DNA of 64,000 nucleotides from Bradyrhizobium sp. NAS80.1 (lineage in GTDB: Bacteria; Pseudomonadota; Alphaproteobacteria; Rhizobiales; Xanthobacteraceae): assembly GCF_001908205.1 (NCBI RefSeq), contig NZ_LGHL01000109.1, positions 1 through 64,000 on the forward strand. Reading direction: 5' to 3'. The translations under genes and the position numbers were made by a program. Shown here piece by piece: positions 8,368 through 17,000 of the stretch (the first letter of the stretch is position 1; the number at the start of each line of letters is the position of its first letter). Under the pieces are notes generated by a model that saw only the letters and a program-made list of their open reading frames with translations, ran no database searches and had not been told where the DNA came from.

Positions 8368-9309
8368 ATGCGTTACGATGACTTCCGCCGCAGCGACGAC
8401 GTCGAGGATCGTCGCGACGAAGGTGGTGGTGGCTTTGGCGGCGGAGGAGGCGGGTTCGGACTGCCGATGGGCGGCGGCGGGCTCGGCATCGGCACCATCA
8501 TCGTGCTCGGCCTGATCGGCTATGCCTTCGGCATCGATCCGCGCCTCCTGATCGGCGGTGCCGAGATCCTCAGCGGCGGCAACCAGGCGTCGACCTACCA
8601 GACCGATCGCCAGGCGTCCTCGGGCAAGCGTGGCGCGCCCAAGGACGAGATGGGCAGCATGATCTCCGGCATCCTCGGCGAGATCGACGACCGTTGGAGC
8701 GAGATCTTCCAGGCCAGCGGCCAGTCCTATACCGGTCCGAAGGTCGTCCTGTTTCGCAACGCCACCAATGGCGGCCGCTGCGGCATGGCCCAGTCGGCGA
8801 TGGGGCCGTTCTATTGTCCGCCCGACAAGACCATCTTCCTCGACACTGCTTTCTTCCGCGAGGTCGAGACGCGTTTCCGCGGTTGCTCCGGCAAGTCGGC
8901 GTGCGATTTCACCACCGCCTACATCATCGCCCATGAGGCCGGCCATCACATCCAGAACCTGCTCGGCATCATTCCGCGCGTGACGCGGCTGCAGCAGCAG
9001 GTTGGCAGCAAGGCCGAGGCCAATGCGCTCCAGGTGAAGGTCGAATTGCAGGCCGACTGCCTGTCCGGCGTCTGGGTCAATCGCGAGGCGAAGAAGCGTC
9101 CGAACTTCCTGGAACCGGGCGACATTGACGCCGCGCTGACCACGGCGAGCGCGATCGGCGACGATACGCTGCAACGCCAGGCCACCGGGCGCGTCGTGCC
9201 CGATTCCTTTACTCACGGCTCGGCGGCGCAACGCAAACAGTGGTTCATGACCGGCTACCAGCAGGGCACGGTCCAGGCCTGTAACACGTTCGGCAGCGGG
9301 GCGCTGTAA
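8368..9309 (+). CDS. ypfJ: YpfJ-family neutral zinc metallopeptidase
   Basis: 313 residues, usual family length. The order is typical: N-terminal RRSDDVEDRR, a Gly-rich linker (residues 20-40), one transmembrane segment (GIGTIIVLGLIGYAFGI, about 41-58), then the extracytoplasmic domain with AYIIAHEAGHHIQNLLG (the HExxH-type zinc motif, here HEAGHH, about residues 189-195) and ELQADCLSGVW, which supplies a further acidic ligand. AAGGAAG at 8355-8361 is the ribosome site. The cellular role of this family is poorly known. Confidence 0.9.
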   Translation: MRYDDFRRSDDVEDRRDEGGGGFGGGGGGFGLPMGGGGLGIGTIIVLGLIGYAFGIDPRLLIGGAEILSGGNQASTYQTDRQASSGKRGAPKDEMGSMISGILGEIDDRWSEIFQASGQSYTGPKVVLFRNATNGGRCGMAQSAMGPFYCPPDKTIFLDTAFFREVETRFRGCSGKSACDFTTAYIIAHEAGHHIQNLLGIIPRVTRLQQQVGSKAEANALQVKVELQADCLSGVWVNREAKKRPNFLEPGDIDAALTTASAIGDDTLQRQATGRVVPDSFTHGSAAQRKQWFMTGYQQGTVQACNTFGSGAL

Positions 9310-9320
9310 TATGGTCGTAG

Positions 9321-9416
9321 CGTCATCCTGAGGTGCTCGCCCTTGCGAGCCTCGAAGGATGGCGAGCCCCGGGCCCATCCTTCGAGGCGCGCTGACGCGC
9401 GCACCTCAGGATGACG
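9321..9416. repeat. Intergenic inverted repeat (GTCATCCTGAGGTG type)
   Basis: Arms CGTCATCCTGAGGTG and CACCTCAGGATGACG flank an inner hairpin around CCTTCGAGG. Elements of the same type recur at 13061-13173 and 31658-31775. Confidence 0.7.
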
Positions 9417-9445
9417 CCGGAGAATGGGCAAGGAGGTATGAAGTC

Positions 9446-10009
9446 GTGGCGTCCATCGACGAGTCAAAGCAGTTCATCCCGCTCAACATCGCGGTGCTCA
9501 CCGTTTCCGACACGCGCGTCCTCGCGGACGACAAGTCCGGCCAGACGCTTGCTGACCGCCTTACCGCGGCCGGCCATCGTCTCGCCGCGCGCGAGATCGT
9601 CACCGACGACGTCGAGGCAATCCGTGCCATCATCCGGCGCTGGATTGCCGACGCGGGCGTCGACGTGGTCATCACCACCGGCGGCACCGGCTTCACCGGG
9701 CGCGATGTCACGCCGGAGGCGATCGAGCCGCTGTTCGAGAAGCGCATGGACGGCTTCTCGATCGCATTCCACATGCTGAGCCACGCCAAGATCGGGACAT
9801 CGACGATCCAGAGCCGCGCCACCGCCGGCGTGACCGGCGCGACCTACATCTTCTGCCTGCCCGGCTCCCCCGGCGCCTGCCGCGACGGCTGGGACGGCAT
9901 CCTCGCCGCCCAGCTCGACTACCGCACGCGCCCCTGCAATTTCGTCGAGATCATGCCGCGGCTGGACGAGCACCTGCGTCGGCCGAAGGCGCAGGGCGCG
10001 ACGGCGTAG
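9446..10009 (+). CDS. moaB: Molybdenum cofactor biosynthesis protein B
   Basis: 187 residues from GTG 9446, chosen because AAGGAGG at 9430-9436 lies at ideal distance and the upstream frame runs into the intergenic repeat. The MoCF-binding fold is visible: NIAVLTVSDTR at the start, TTGGTGFTGRDVTPEA in the middle (the molybdopterin-binding loop) and FCLPGSPGACRDGW later. MoaB/MogA proteins adenylate molybdopterin before metal insertion. It stands alone; no other moa genes are in the window. Confidence 0.9.
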   Translation: MASIDESKQFIPLNIAVLTVSDTRVLADDKSGQTLADRLTAAGHRLAAREIVTDDVEAIRAIIRRWIADAGVDVVITTGGTGFTGRDVTPEAIEPLFEKRMDGFSIAFHMLSHAKIGTSTIQSRATAGVTGATYIFCLPGSPGACRDGWDGILAAQLDYRTRPCNFVEIMPRLDEHLRRPKAQGATA

Positions 10010-10025
10010 TCGCAGATAATGGCTC

Positions 10026-10240
10026 TTCTTCCCTTCTCCCCTTGCGGGAGAAGGTGGCATAGGCGGCCTTCGGCCGCCGTTCTTAAGAACGCCGAAGCGA
10101 AGCTTCGGCTATGGCGCCGGATGAGGGGTTCCCTCTGCGGCCTATAATGCGAGAGAGTCGTCCGCGGAGACATACCCCTCACCCAGTGAGGTTGTGACTT
10201 CCAGCGGAGTTGCCCTCTCCCGCAAGTGGCGAGGGCACAG
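10026..10240. repeat. Intergenic repeat region with several hairpins
   Basis: It contains CTTCTCCCCTTGCGGGAGAAG, GGCGGCCTTCGGCCGCC, GAAGCGAAGCTTC and, at the far end, CCCTCTCCCGCAAG...; these are nested or neighbouring inverted repeats of the type that recurs at 44619-44770. It separates two convergent genes and probably ends transcription from both sides. Confidence 0.6.
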
Positions 10241-10269
10241 TCATGCGCATCTCGCTCGTGGAGATATTG

Positions 10270-11199
10270 TCAGAGATCTTTTTCCCAGGTCTCGCCGATA
10301 AGGTTCTGCCCAAAGCTGCGATGCGGCTCGCTTGCTACCAGCTTGAAGCCGGCGCTCTGGTAGATGCCGCGTGCGGCGACCAAAATGCTCTGGGTCCACA
10401 GCGTCATCTTGATATAGCCCCTCTCGCGCGCGCCCCGGATACATTGCTCGACCAGCGCGCGGCCGACGCCGAGCCCCCGCGCTTTCTTCTCCACCTGCAA
10501 CAGGCGTAGCTTGGCGATCTGGTCCGTGGCCTTGACCAGAAAGATCGAGCCGACCGGCTCGCCCGCCACTTCCGCGATCCAGCAGTGCTCACGCGCGGCG
10601 TCGTAATTCTTTATGAATTGCGCGCAGATCTCGGCCACCAGCGCCTCGTAGCTGATATCCCAGCCGTAGTCCGCGGCATAGGCGGCGGCTTGCTTGGATA
10701 TGACCCAGCCCATGTCACCGACGCAATGGCTGCGCAGCACGACAGAAGCGGGCTCACTTCGATGTTGCTCCAGCACGGCCTCGATGGTCGCCATAGCCTG
10801 CGTGAGCCGCGTTGCATCGCCGGCCGATAGCTGGGCCAGCATTGCGGCGACCTCATTTTGCGAGCCAAGGTTCAGCTTGGCGAAGGTCTGCCGACCCTTC
10901 GCAGTGAGGCTGAGCTGGTATTGCCTGCGATCTGCGGGAAGGGGCTTTCGCGTGATCAGCCCCTTTTCGTCGAAGCTTTGGACGATTCGGCTGAGATAGC
11001 CGGGGTCGAGACCAAGCTCGTTTCCGATCTCTTTTGCCGCAAGGTCGTCGCGATGGGCGAGTTCATAGAGTACGCGCGCCTCGCTGAGCGAGAACGGGCT
11101 CTTTCCGAGATGCTGGTCGAGCACGCCAAGCTTGCGGGTATAGAAGCGGTTGAAGGCGCGAACCGCCGCGATCTGATCGTCGTTACCGTCGATTGACAT
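10270..11199 (-). CDS. MarR-type regulator fused to a GNAT acetyltransferase
   Basis: 309 residues. Residues 1-145 are a MarR winged helix (LSEARVLYELAHRDDLAAKEIGNELGLDPGYLSRIVQSFDEKGLI with wing LPADRRQYQLSLTAKG); residues 155-309 are a GNAT domain with the acetyl-CoA loop VEKKARGLGVGRALVEQC. This fusion is known in many bacteria, but what the acetyltransferase modifies is not known. Directly upstream lies a perfect 18-base palindrome within a longer near-palindrome, most likely the protein's own operator. Confidence 0.88.
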   Translation of the reverse strand: MSIDGNDDQIAAVRAFNRFYTRKLGVLDQHLGKSPFSLSEARVLYELAHRDDLAAKEIGNELGLDPGYLSRIVQSFDEKGLITRKPLPADRRQYQLSLTAKGRQTFAKLNLGSQNEVAAMLAQLSAGDATRLTQAMATIEAVLEQHRSEPASVVLRSHCVGDMGWVISKQAAAYAADYGWDISYEALVAEICAQFIKNYDAAREHCWIAEVAGEPVGSIFLVKATDQIAKLRLLQVEKKARGLGVGRALVEQCIRGARERGYIKMTLWTQSILVAARGIYQSAGFKLVASEPHRSFGQNLIGETWEKDL

Positions 11200-11212
11200 G
11201 GTTCACCTCGAT

Positions 11213-11251
11213 ACTTGCCATTGTCAAATAATTATTTGACTTTGGCAAGTA
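11213..11251 (-). promoter_or_regulatory. MarR-type operator
   Basis: The core GTCAAATAATTATTTGAC at 11223-11240 is a perfect 18-base palindrome, and flanking ACTTGCCA / TTGGCAAGT extend the symmetry almost without mismatch to nearly 40 bases. It sits about 25 bases before the regulator's start, where a MarR dimer would block its own promoter. Confidence 0.75.
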
Positions 11252-11261
11252 TGTGGTGGCC

Positions 11262-11837
11262 TCAGCCGACCATGACGATCCGGCTGCGCAGCATGGTCCG
11301 GGACGAGCGGCCGAGCCGCCGGAGCAGCTGCGCCTCGGAATGGCGGGCCTGGGGCGGGTAGCCGCCGATCCGGTCGTAATGATCACGCGCGATCAAAAGC
11401 CCCTGATCGCCGAAGGGCCCGACCAGCTTGCGCGCCACGGCCCAGAGGATGTCGCGGAAGCCGGTATCGGCGTAAGGCGAGTGCCCATAGCGGAACACCG
11501 CGGCGCGATCCCGGCCGCTAGTCGAGACGGCCTGGATGAACTGGGTGGTCTCCTCGATCCAGCCGGTTTCCAGCACGGCGCCTGCGGGGAGGAACATCAG
11601 CCATGGTGAACGGGCCTGGAGCGCGCCGGCGGCCAGCGCCGTGCCTTGCGAGGATCCCTCGAAACCGACGAAACGGCAGCCTGCGACGTCGGCAACGCGC
11701 TCGATCACGCCGTTGCGGGTGCCATCGACCAGGAGCACTTCCCGGATGATGCCCGCAGCGGCGCCGGGTACCAGCGCGGCCAGGGTTGCGACCGCCGTCT
11801 GTTCGACGCCTTCGGTCGGAATGATAACGCTCAGCAT
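11262..11837 (-). CDS. Small family 2 glycosyltransferase-like protein
   Basis: 191 residues from ATG 11837. MLSVIIPTEG is the first strand of the GT-A fold, VLLVDGTRNG stands where GT2 enzymes have VDDGSxD, and SPWLMFLPAGAVLETGW is the second conserved block (usually with a D for metal binding, here LPAGA). The metal-binding DXD is therefore degenerate, so activity is uncertain. The protein is short for a GT2. A 17-base palindrome (TTATGA-N5-TCATAA, 11882-11898) lies upstream. Confidence 0.7.
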   Translation of the reverse strand: MLSVIIPTEGVEQTAVATLAALVPGAAAGIIREVLLVDGTRNGVIERVADVAGCRFVGFEGSSQGTALAAGALQARSPWLMFLPAGAVLETGWIEETTQFIQAVSTSGRDRAAVFRYGHSPYADTGFRDILWAVARKLVGPFGDQGLLIARDHYDRIGGYPPQARHSEAQLLRRLGRSSRTMLRSRIVMVG

Positions 11838-11881
11838 GATTGAGGCTTCGATGTCTGCGCTTCGGGAGAAGCGTAGTTTTG

Positions 11882-11898
11882 TTATGATGGTGTCATAA
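11882..11898 (-). promoter_or_regulatory. Palindrome before the GT2-like gene
   Basis: TTATGA (11882-11887), TGGTG, TCATAA (11893-11898) form perfect six-base arms about 45 bases before the start at 11837. It is a likely operator for an unknown regulator. Confidence 0.35.
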
Positions 11899-12133
11899 AC
11901 ACGCGGCGTTGCCGAGTGCAACTTTTCGGCGGTGCCGTGGCGTTCGAGGGTCAACCGTCCACCGCAGCCAAATGGGTCGTGCGCGGTGGCAAAATTGCCG
12001 GATGTTTCGGCGGAATGCGTCCTCCGGCCGGATGAAACCGGGCTTGTGTGATGCGATTGTCGACCACTGGGTGATCACATTTGCGCAAACGTCCGGCGTG
12101 TCGAATGGCGGGTTCAGGCAGGGAAAATGTGCC

Positions 12134-13012
12134 ATGATGGAGCCTCGCGGTCGCCCCGAGCAGGATATTCGCGTGAACGTCGATCAACTTCCCGTTGGCA
12201 CGACGCCAACATCGCCTAAGCCGGACGCCGCGCCTACCCTGCGGATCCGCGCCGTGATGCTGGGTGAACGCATCAATCCGTCCGGGCTCGAGATCGGTGC
12301 GCCTGTCTCCTCGACGCCCGCTGCCTTTCGCGTGCATGCCGGCCTCGTTGTGATCTTCCGCTACGGCGTCGTGGTGTTGATCGGCCTGCTTCCTTCGGAG
12401 GAGAAGGTCGTCCTCGACAGCCTGAAGCCGCGCGTGATCGGCGAACTCAGCCCCCATGAGGAGGAGACCGCACAGGCGCAGCTTTGCAAGGACGAAAACG
12501 CCGAGGTGATCCAGCCGGGCGGGCCGATCAACCTGGCAAAATTCTCCGACGATCGGCTGCTTCTGATCGCGGATGCGCTTGCCAAGAGCACATCGCTGGC
12601 CCGCGACGAGCGGCGCGTCGCTGCGGTCTTCGACGTCATCGAGCCGTTCGCGCGGGAGCTCGGCGAGAAAGGCCGTACGCCGCGGCGGCGCAAGGGCATC
12701 TTGCAGCTCATCGGCAACGCGCTTCTGGTCCAGCAGCGCGTCGCCGGCCGCGTTGCGGTTGCCGAAAAGCCCGATGTACTCTGGGAAAAGCCGCAGCTCG
12801 ACCGGCTCTATTCGCGCCTCGAAGACGAATACGAGCTGAAAGAGCGTCTCGACACGCTCGAGCGCAAGCTCAAGGTCGTCGCGGAGACAGCCGATGCGCT
12901 GACCGACATCATCGACACCCAGCGCTCGCTCCGCCTTGAAATCGCGGTGGTGGTGCTGATCGTGATCGAGGTCGTAATTGGCTGCATCCAGATATTGTCG
13001 GGGACCCACTGA
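12134..13012 (+). CDS. RMD1/YagE-family membrane protein (DUF155)
   Basis: 292 residues from ATG 12134 (ATG 12137 also possible). After a polar start, FRYGVVVLIGL (about residue 75) is the family's characteristic strand; a helical, charged middle follows; KPQLDRLYSRLEDEYELKERLDTLERKLK near residues 220-250 forms a coiled coil; the end is one transmembrane helix (EIAVVVLIVIEVVIGCIQIL, about 268-287). This matches the RMD1/Sif family, tail-anchored proteins linked in yeast to mitochondria and meiosis; the bacterial role is unknown. It stands alone. Confidence 0.85.
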   Translation: MMEPRGRPEQDIRVNVDQLPVGTTPTSPKPDAAPTLRIRAVMLGERINPSGLEIGAPVSSTPAAFRVHAGLVVIFRYGVVVLIGLLPSEEKVVLDSLKPRVIGELSPHEEETAQAQLCKDENAEVIQPGGPINLAKFSDDRLLLIADALAKSTSLARDERRVAAVFDVIEPFARELGEKGRTPRRRKGILQLIGNALLVQQRVAGRVAVAEKPDVLWEKPQLDRLYSRLEDEYELKERLDTLERKLKVVAETADALTDIIDTQRSLRLEIAVVVLIVIEVVIGCIQILSGTH

Positions 13013-13060
13013 GCTCTTTGGCGATCGCATGTGTTCGCCTCGCGAGGCGTCCTCGGCCTA

Positions 13061-13173
13061 ATGGTTCGAGACGCGCCGCAAGGCGGCGCTCCTCACCATG
13101 AGGGTCTAAGATTGCGCCGCGCAGCAGGACCTCATCCTGAGGAGCCCGCCAACGGCGGGCGTCTCGAAGGATG
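13061..13173. repeat. Intergenic inverted repeat (CTCATCCTGAGGAG type)
   Basis: ATGGTTCGAGACGCGCC...CTCACCATGAGG faces CTCATCCTGAGGAGC...GCGTCTCGAAGGAT. It lies between the convergent RMD1 and ackA genes and may terminate both. Confidence 0.6.
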
Positions 13174-13202
13174 GCCACGAGGGGATTGCCCGCCACGTTC
13201 TC

Positions 13203-14399
13203 TCAAATGCGATGGCCTTGCCGCAGCACCGCCGCGCAATGCTGCGCGATCACCAATTCCTCGTTGGTCGGAATGATGAAGACATCGACGGTGCTGTCGC
13301 CGCCGTTGATGCGTTCACGCGCCTCATCATTCGCAGCGACATCGATGCGCACGCCGAGCCAGGCGAGACGTGCGCCGATCGCGCTGCGGATTTCCTTGGC
13401 ATGCTCGCCGATGCCGCCGGTGAAGACCAGGCAGTCGATCCCTCCAAGCGTGTTCGCCATCACCGCGATCTCCTGCGCGGCACGGAAGGTGAAGAGATCG
13501 ACCGCCTCCCGCGCCGTAGCCTCGTTGCTCGCGAGCAGCGTGCGCATATCGGAGGAGATGCCGGAGACGCCGAGCAGGCCTGACTCGTGATAGAGCAGCT
13601 GCTGGACATCCTCGACCAACATCTTCTCGTGCTGTTGCAGATAGAGCAGCAGGCCGGGGTCGACCGTGCCGCAGCGCGTGCCCATCACGAGGCCATCGAG
13701 CGGTGTCAGCCCCATGGTGGTGTCGACGCTGCGGCCATCGCATAACGCGCACAGACTCGCGCCATTGCCGAGATGCGCGATGACGGTGCGCTTCGCGATG
13801 AGCTGTGGCGCGATCCCGGCGATGCGCCCCGCGACATATTCGAAGGAGAGGCCGTGAAACCCGTAGCGCCGGACGCCGCGCTCTTCATACCGCCTCGGGA
13901 TCGCGAAGCGGCTCGCCGGCGGCGCAAGGCCGTGGTGAAAGGCGGTATCGAAACACGCGATCTGCGTCAGCGCGGGCCGGGCGGCTTTGATGGTGCGGAC
14001 CGGCTCCAGGCAGCGAGGTTGGTGCAGCGGCGCGAGTGGCGTCAGCGCCTCCAGCTTCGCATAGACGTCATCCGTCAGCTCGACCGGGCCTGAATAGTCC
14101 GGTCCGCCATGGACCACGCGGTGACCAACAGCGCGCAAGCGATGGTCGCCGAAGCGATCCTCGATGAAGCCGAGCACGTCCGCGAACAGATGACCGCTGT
14201 CGGCATCCGAAGCCTCCCTGTGCTTCTCGAACAGGTTCTCGCCCGCGAAGCCTTTCACGACGAGCCTGGGCTTGGCCTCGTGCTCGTCGAGCAGGCCCTT
14301 GCAGAGCAGGGCCGGCTCGACCGCGGCGATGTCGAACAGGCCGAACTTGATGCTCGACGATCCCGAGTTGAGCACGAGGACCGAATCTGGCGCCGGCAT
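13203..14399 (-). CDS. ackA: Acetate kinase
   Basis: 398 residues from ATG 14399, full length. Family blocks are all present: LNSGSSSIKFGLFD at the start, GHRVVHGG (about residue 87), FDTAFH, AHLGNGASLCA, TPLDGLVMGTRCGTVDPG and FTGGIGEHA near the end. It interconverts acetyl phosphate and ADP with acetate and ATP. Only four bases separate it from the upstream phosphoketolase gene, whose product acetyl phosphate is its substrate, so the two form one operon and one pathway. Confidence 0.95.
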   Translation of the reverse strand: MPAPDSVLVLNSGSSSIKFGLFDIAAVEPALLCKGLLDEHEAKPRLVVKGFAGENLFEKHREASDADSGHLFADVLGFIEDRFGDHRLRAVGHRVVHGGPDYSGPVELTDDVYAKLEALTPLAPLHQPRCLEPVRTIKAARPALTQIACFDTAFHHGLAPPASRFAIPRRYEERGVRRYGFHGLSFEYVAGRIAGIAPQLIAKRTVIAHLGNGASLCALCDGRSVDTTMGLTPLDGLVMGTRCGTVDPGLLLYLQQHEKMLVEDVQQLLYHESGLLGVSGISSDMRTLLASNEATAREAVDLFTFRAAQEIAVMANTLGGIDCLVFTGGIGEHAKEIRSAIGARLAWLGVRIDVAANDEARERINGGDSTVDVFIIPTNEELVIAQHCAAVLRQGHRI

Positions 14400-14403
14400 G
14401 ACG

Positions 14404-16790
14404 TCAACCCGTCTTGGCCGGCCAGACCCAGTCGCGCACCGCCGGCATGTCCTCACCGTGCTCGCGCACATAACGCGAATGCTCGATCAGCGCGTCGCGG
14501 AATTGCTGCTTCACCTGCGCGGCCTTGGTCGCGAGCCGGGCACGCGCTCGATCGCCTCGATGGCGAGGTGGTAACGGTCGAGCTCGTTGAGCACGACCAT
14601 GTCGAACGGCGTCGTCGTGGTGCCTTCCTCGGCAAAGCCGCGCACATGCATGCCGGCATGGTTGGTGCGGCTGTAGGTCAGCCGGTGGATCAGGTAGGGA
14701 TAGCCGTGATAGGCGAAGATCACCGGCTTGTTGCGCGTGAACAGGCTGTCGAAGTCGCGGTCGGAGAGTCCGTGCGGATGCTGCTCCTTCGGCTGCAACG
14801 TCATCAGGTCGACGACGTTGACGACGCGGATCTTCAGCTCGGGCAGCGCCTTGCGCAGGAGATCGACGGCGGCGAGGGTCTCCAGCGTCGGCACGTCGCC
14901 GGCGCAGGCCATCACGACGTCGGGCTCGCCGTTCGCGTCTTCGTTGCCTGCCCAGGTCCAGATGCCGATGCCGGCATCGCAATGCGTGGCCGCTTCCTGC
15001 ATCGAGAGCCATTGCGGCGACGGCTGCTTGCCGGCGACGATGACGTTGATGCGGTTATAGGTGCGCAGGCAGTGATCGGCGATCCACAGCAGGGTGTTGG
15101 TATCAGGCGGGAAATAGATGCGGACGATATCGGCCTTCTTGTTGGCGACGAGATCGACGAAACCGGGATCCTGATGGCTGAAGCCGTTGTGGTCCTGCCG
15201 CCAGACATGCGAGGTCAGGAGATAATTGAGCGATGCGATCGGGCGGCGCCATGGCAGATGCCGCGTGACCTTGAGCCATTTGGCATGCTGGTTGAACATG
15301 GAATCCACGATGTGGATGAAGGCTTCGTAGCAGGAGAAGAAGCCGTGCCGTCCTGTGAGCAGATAGCCTTCGAGCCAGCCCTGGCAGAGATGTTCGCTCA
15401 AAATTTCCATCACACGTCCGTCCTGGGCGAGATGCACGTCGTAGGGCTCAATGGGCTCCATCCAGACGCGTTCGGTCTCCTCGAACACCGCGTCTAACCG
15501 GTTTGACGCGGTCTCGTCCGGGCCCATGATGCGGAAGTTGCGCTCCTGCGCGTTGAGACGGATGACGTCACGAAGGAATTTGCCGAGCTCGCGCGTCGCT
15601 TCTCCCGTGACGCCGCCGGGCTGCGGCACCTCGACTGCGAAGCTGCGGAAGTCCGGCAACTTCAGCTCCTTCTTCAAGAGCCCGCCATTGGCGTGCGGGT
15701 TGGCGCCCATGCGGCGATTGCCTTCAGGCGCCAGCGCCTGAAGCTCGGGAGCGAGCGCGCCGCTCGCGTCGAACAGCTTTTCCGGCCCGTAGCTGCGCAT
15801 CCAGTCTTCGAGCACTTTCAGATGCGCGGGATTTTCACGGCAGTTCGCAACGGGCACTTGATGCGCGCGCCAGAAACCTTCGACCTTCTTGCCGTCGACC
15901 TCCTTCGGGCCGGTCCAGCCCTTCGGGCTGCGCAGCACGATCATCGGCCAGCGTGGCCGTTCGACGCTCTTGCGCCCGTCGCGGGCGTGCTGCTGGATCG
16001 AGCGGATGCTGGCGATCGCGACGTCGAGCGCGTCCGCCATGGCCTGATGCATCAATTTGGGATCGTCGCCCTCGACGAACAGCGGCTCGTGGCCGAACCC
16101 GCGGAAGAGATCGCGGATTTCTTCGTCGCGCATCCGCCCGAGCACCGTCGGGTTGGCGATCTTGTAGCCGTTGAGATGCAGGATCGGCAGCACCGCGCCG
16201 TCGTGGGCAGGGTTCAGGAACTTGTTGGAGTGCCAGGACGCCGCAAGCGGGCCGGTCTCGGCCTCGCCGTCACCGACGACGCATGCGACGATCAGGTCGG
16301 GATTGTCGAGCGCCGCGCCATAGGCGTGCACCAGCGCGTAGCCGAGCTCACCGCCTTCGTGGATCGAGCCCGGTGTTTCCGGCGCTGCGTGGCTCGGGAT
16401 GCCGCCGGGAAAGGAGAACTGTCTGAAAAGTTTTCGCAATCCGTCCGCGTCGCGCGCGATGTCCGGATAGATCTCGCTGTAGCTGCCCTCAAGATAGGTG
16501 TTGGCCACCATGCCCGGCCCGCCATGGCCGGGACCGCAGACATAGAGCACGCTGAGATCCAGCGCTCGAATGACGCGGTTGAGATGGGCGTAAATGAAGT
16601 TCAAACCGGGCGTCGTGCCCCAATGGCCGAGCAGGCGCGGCTTGATGTGCTCGGGCCGCAGGGGCTCGCGCAATAGCGGATTGTCCAGAAGATAGATTTG
16701 CCCGACGGAGAGGTAGTTCGCGGCGCGCCAGTAGCGATCGAGGAGATCGAGTTCGCTGCTCGTGGCGCCCGATTGTCGTTGATTTGTCAT
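14404..16790 (-). CDS. xfp: Phosphoketolase, frameshifted near its end
   Basis: Start ATG 16790; about 795 residues if repaired. N-terminal AANYLSVGQIYLLDNPLL, the thiamine-diphosphate region CVVGDGEAETGPLAASWH, and HLPWRRPIASLNYLLTSHVWRQDHNGFSHQDPGF are all diagnostic. The enzyme splits xylulose-5-P or fructose-6-P to acetyl phosphate plus a triose or tetrose phosphate. The main frame reads ...AIERVPG then runs into nonsense (SRPRPRR, stop); the neighbouring frame supplies the normal end ATKAAQVKQQFRDALIEH...GEDMPAVRDW down to 14404. One base (a G on the plus strand near 14535) appears to be missing. ackA follows four bases later. Confidence 0.88.
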
Positions 16791-16962
16791 GTTTCTACCA
16801 ACCTTCAGCCAGCGATCGCTATCAACGATGTTCCCACGCGATCGATCCTTCGACATCATCAAACGGGATTGCGGCGGCTCTACTGTTGCGTGAGGTCAAA
16901 GCCGCGCGCCCGAAATTTGGGCGGTTACTTTGCATGGGGTTGTTTTTCAGTTTTTTATTCTT

Positions 16963-16977
16963 GTTCTTGATTTGTTC
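16963..16977 (+). promoter_or_regulatory. LexA-box-like site
   Basis: GTTC (16963-16966), seven bases TTGATTT, GTTC (16974-16977): this is the direct-repeat LexA box known from alphaproteobacteria. It ends 23 bases before the start of the radical SAM gene, within the likely promoter. Confidence 0.55.
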
Positions 16978-17000
16978 CTTTGCCGTGCTATCTTCGCTTC

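Noticed and set aside
8085..8381. Basic open frame in the ccrM/metallopeptidase gap, considered as a histone-like protein
   Set aside because: No ribosome site at its start, it runs into the metallopeptidase gene in another frame, and the Lys come from A-runs in a promoter-like region.
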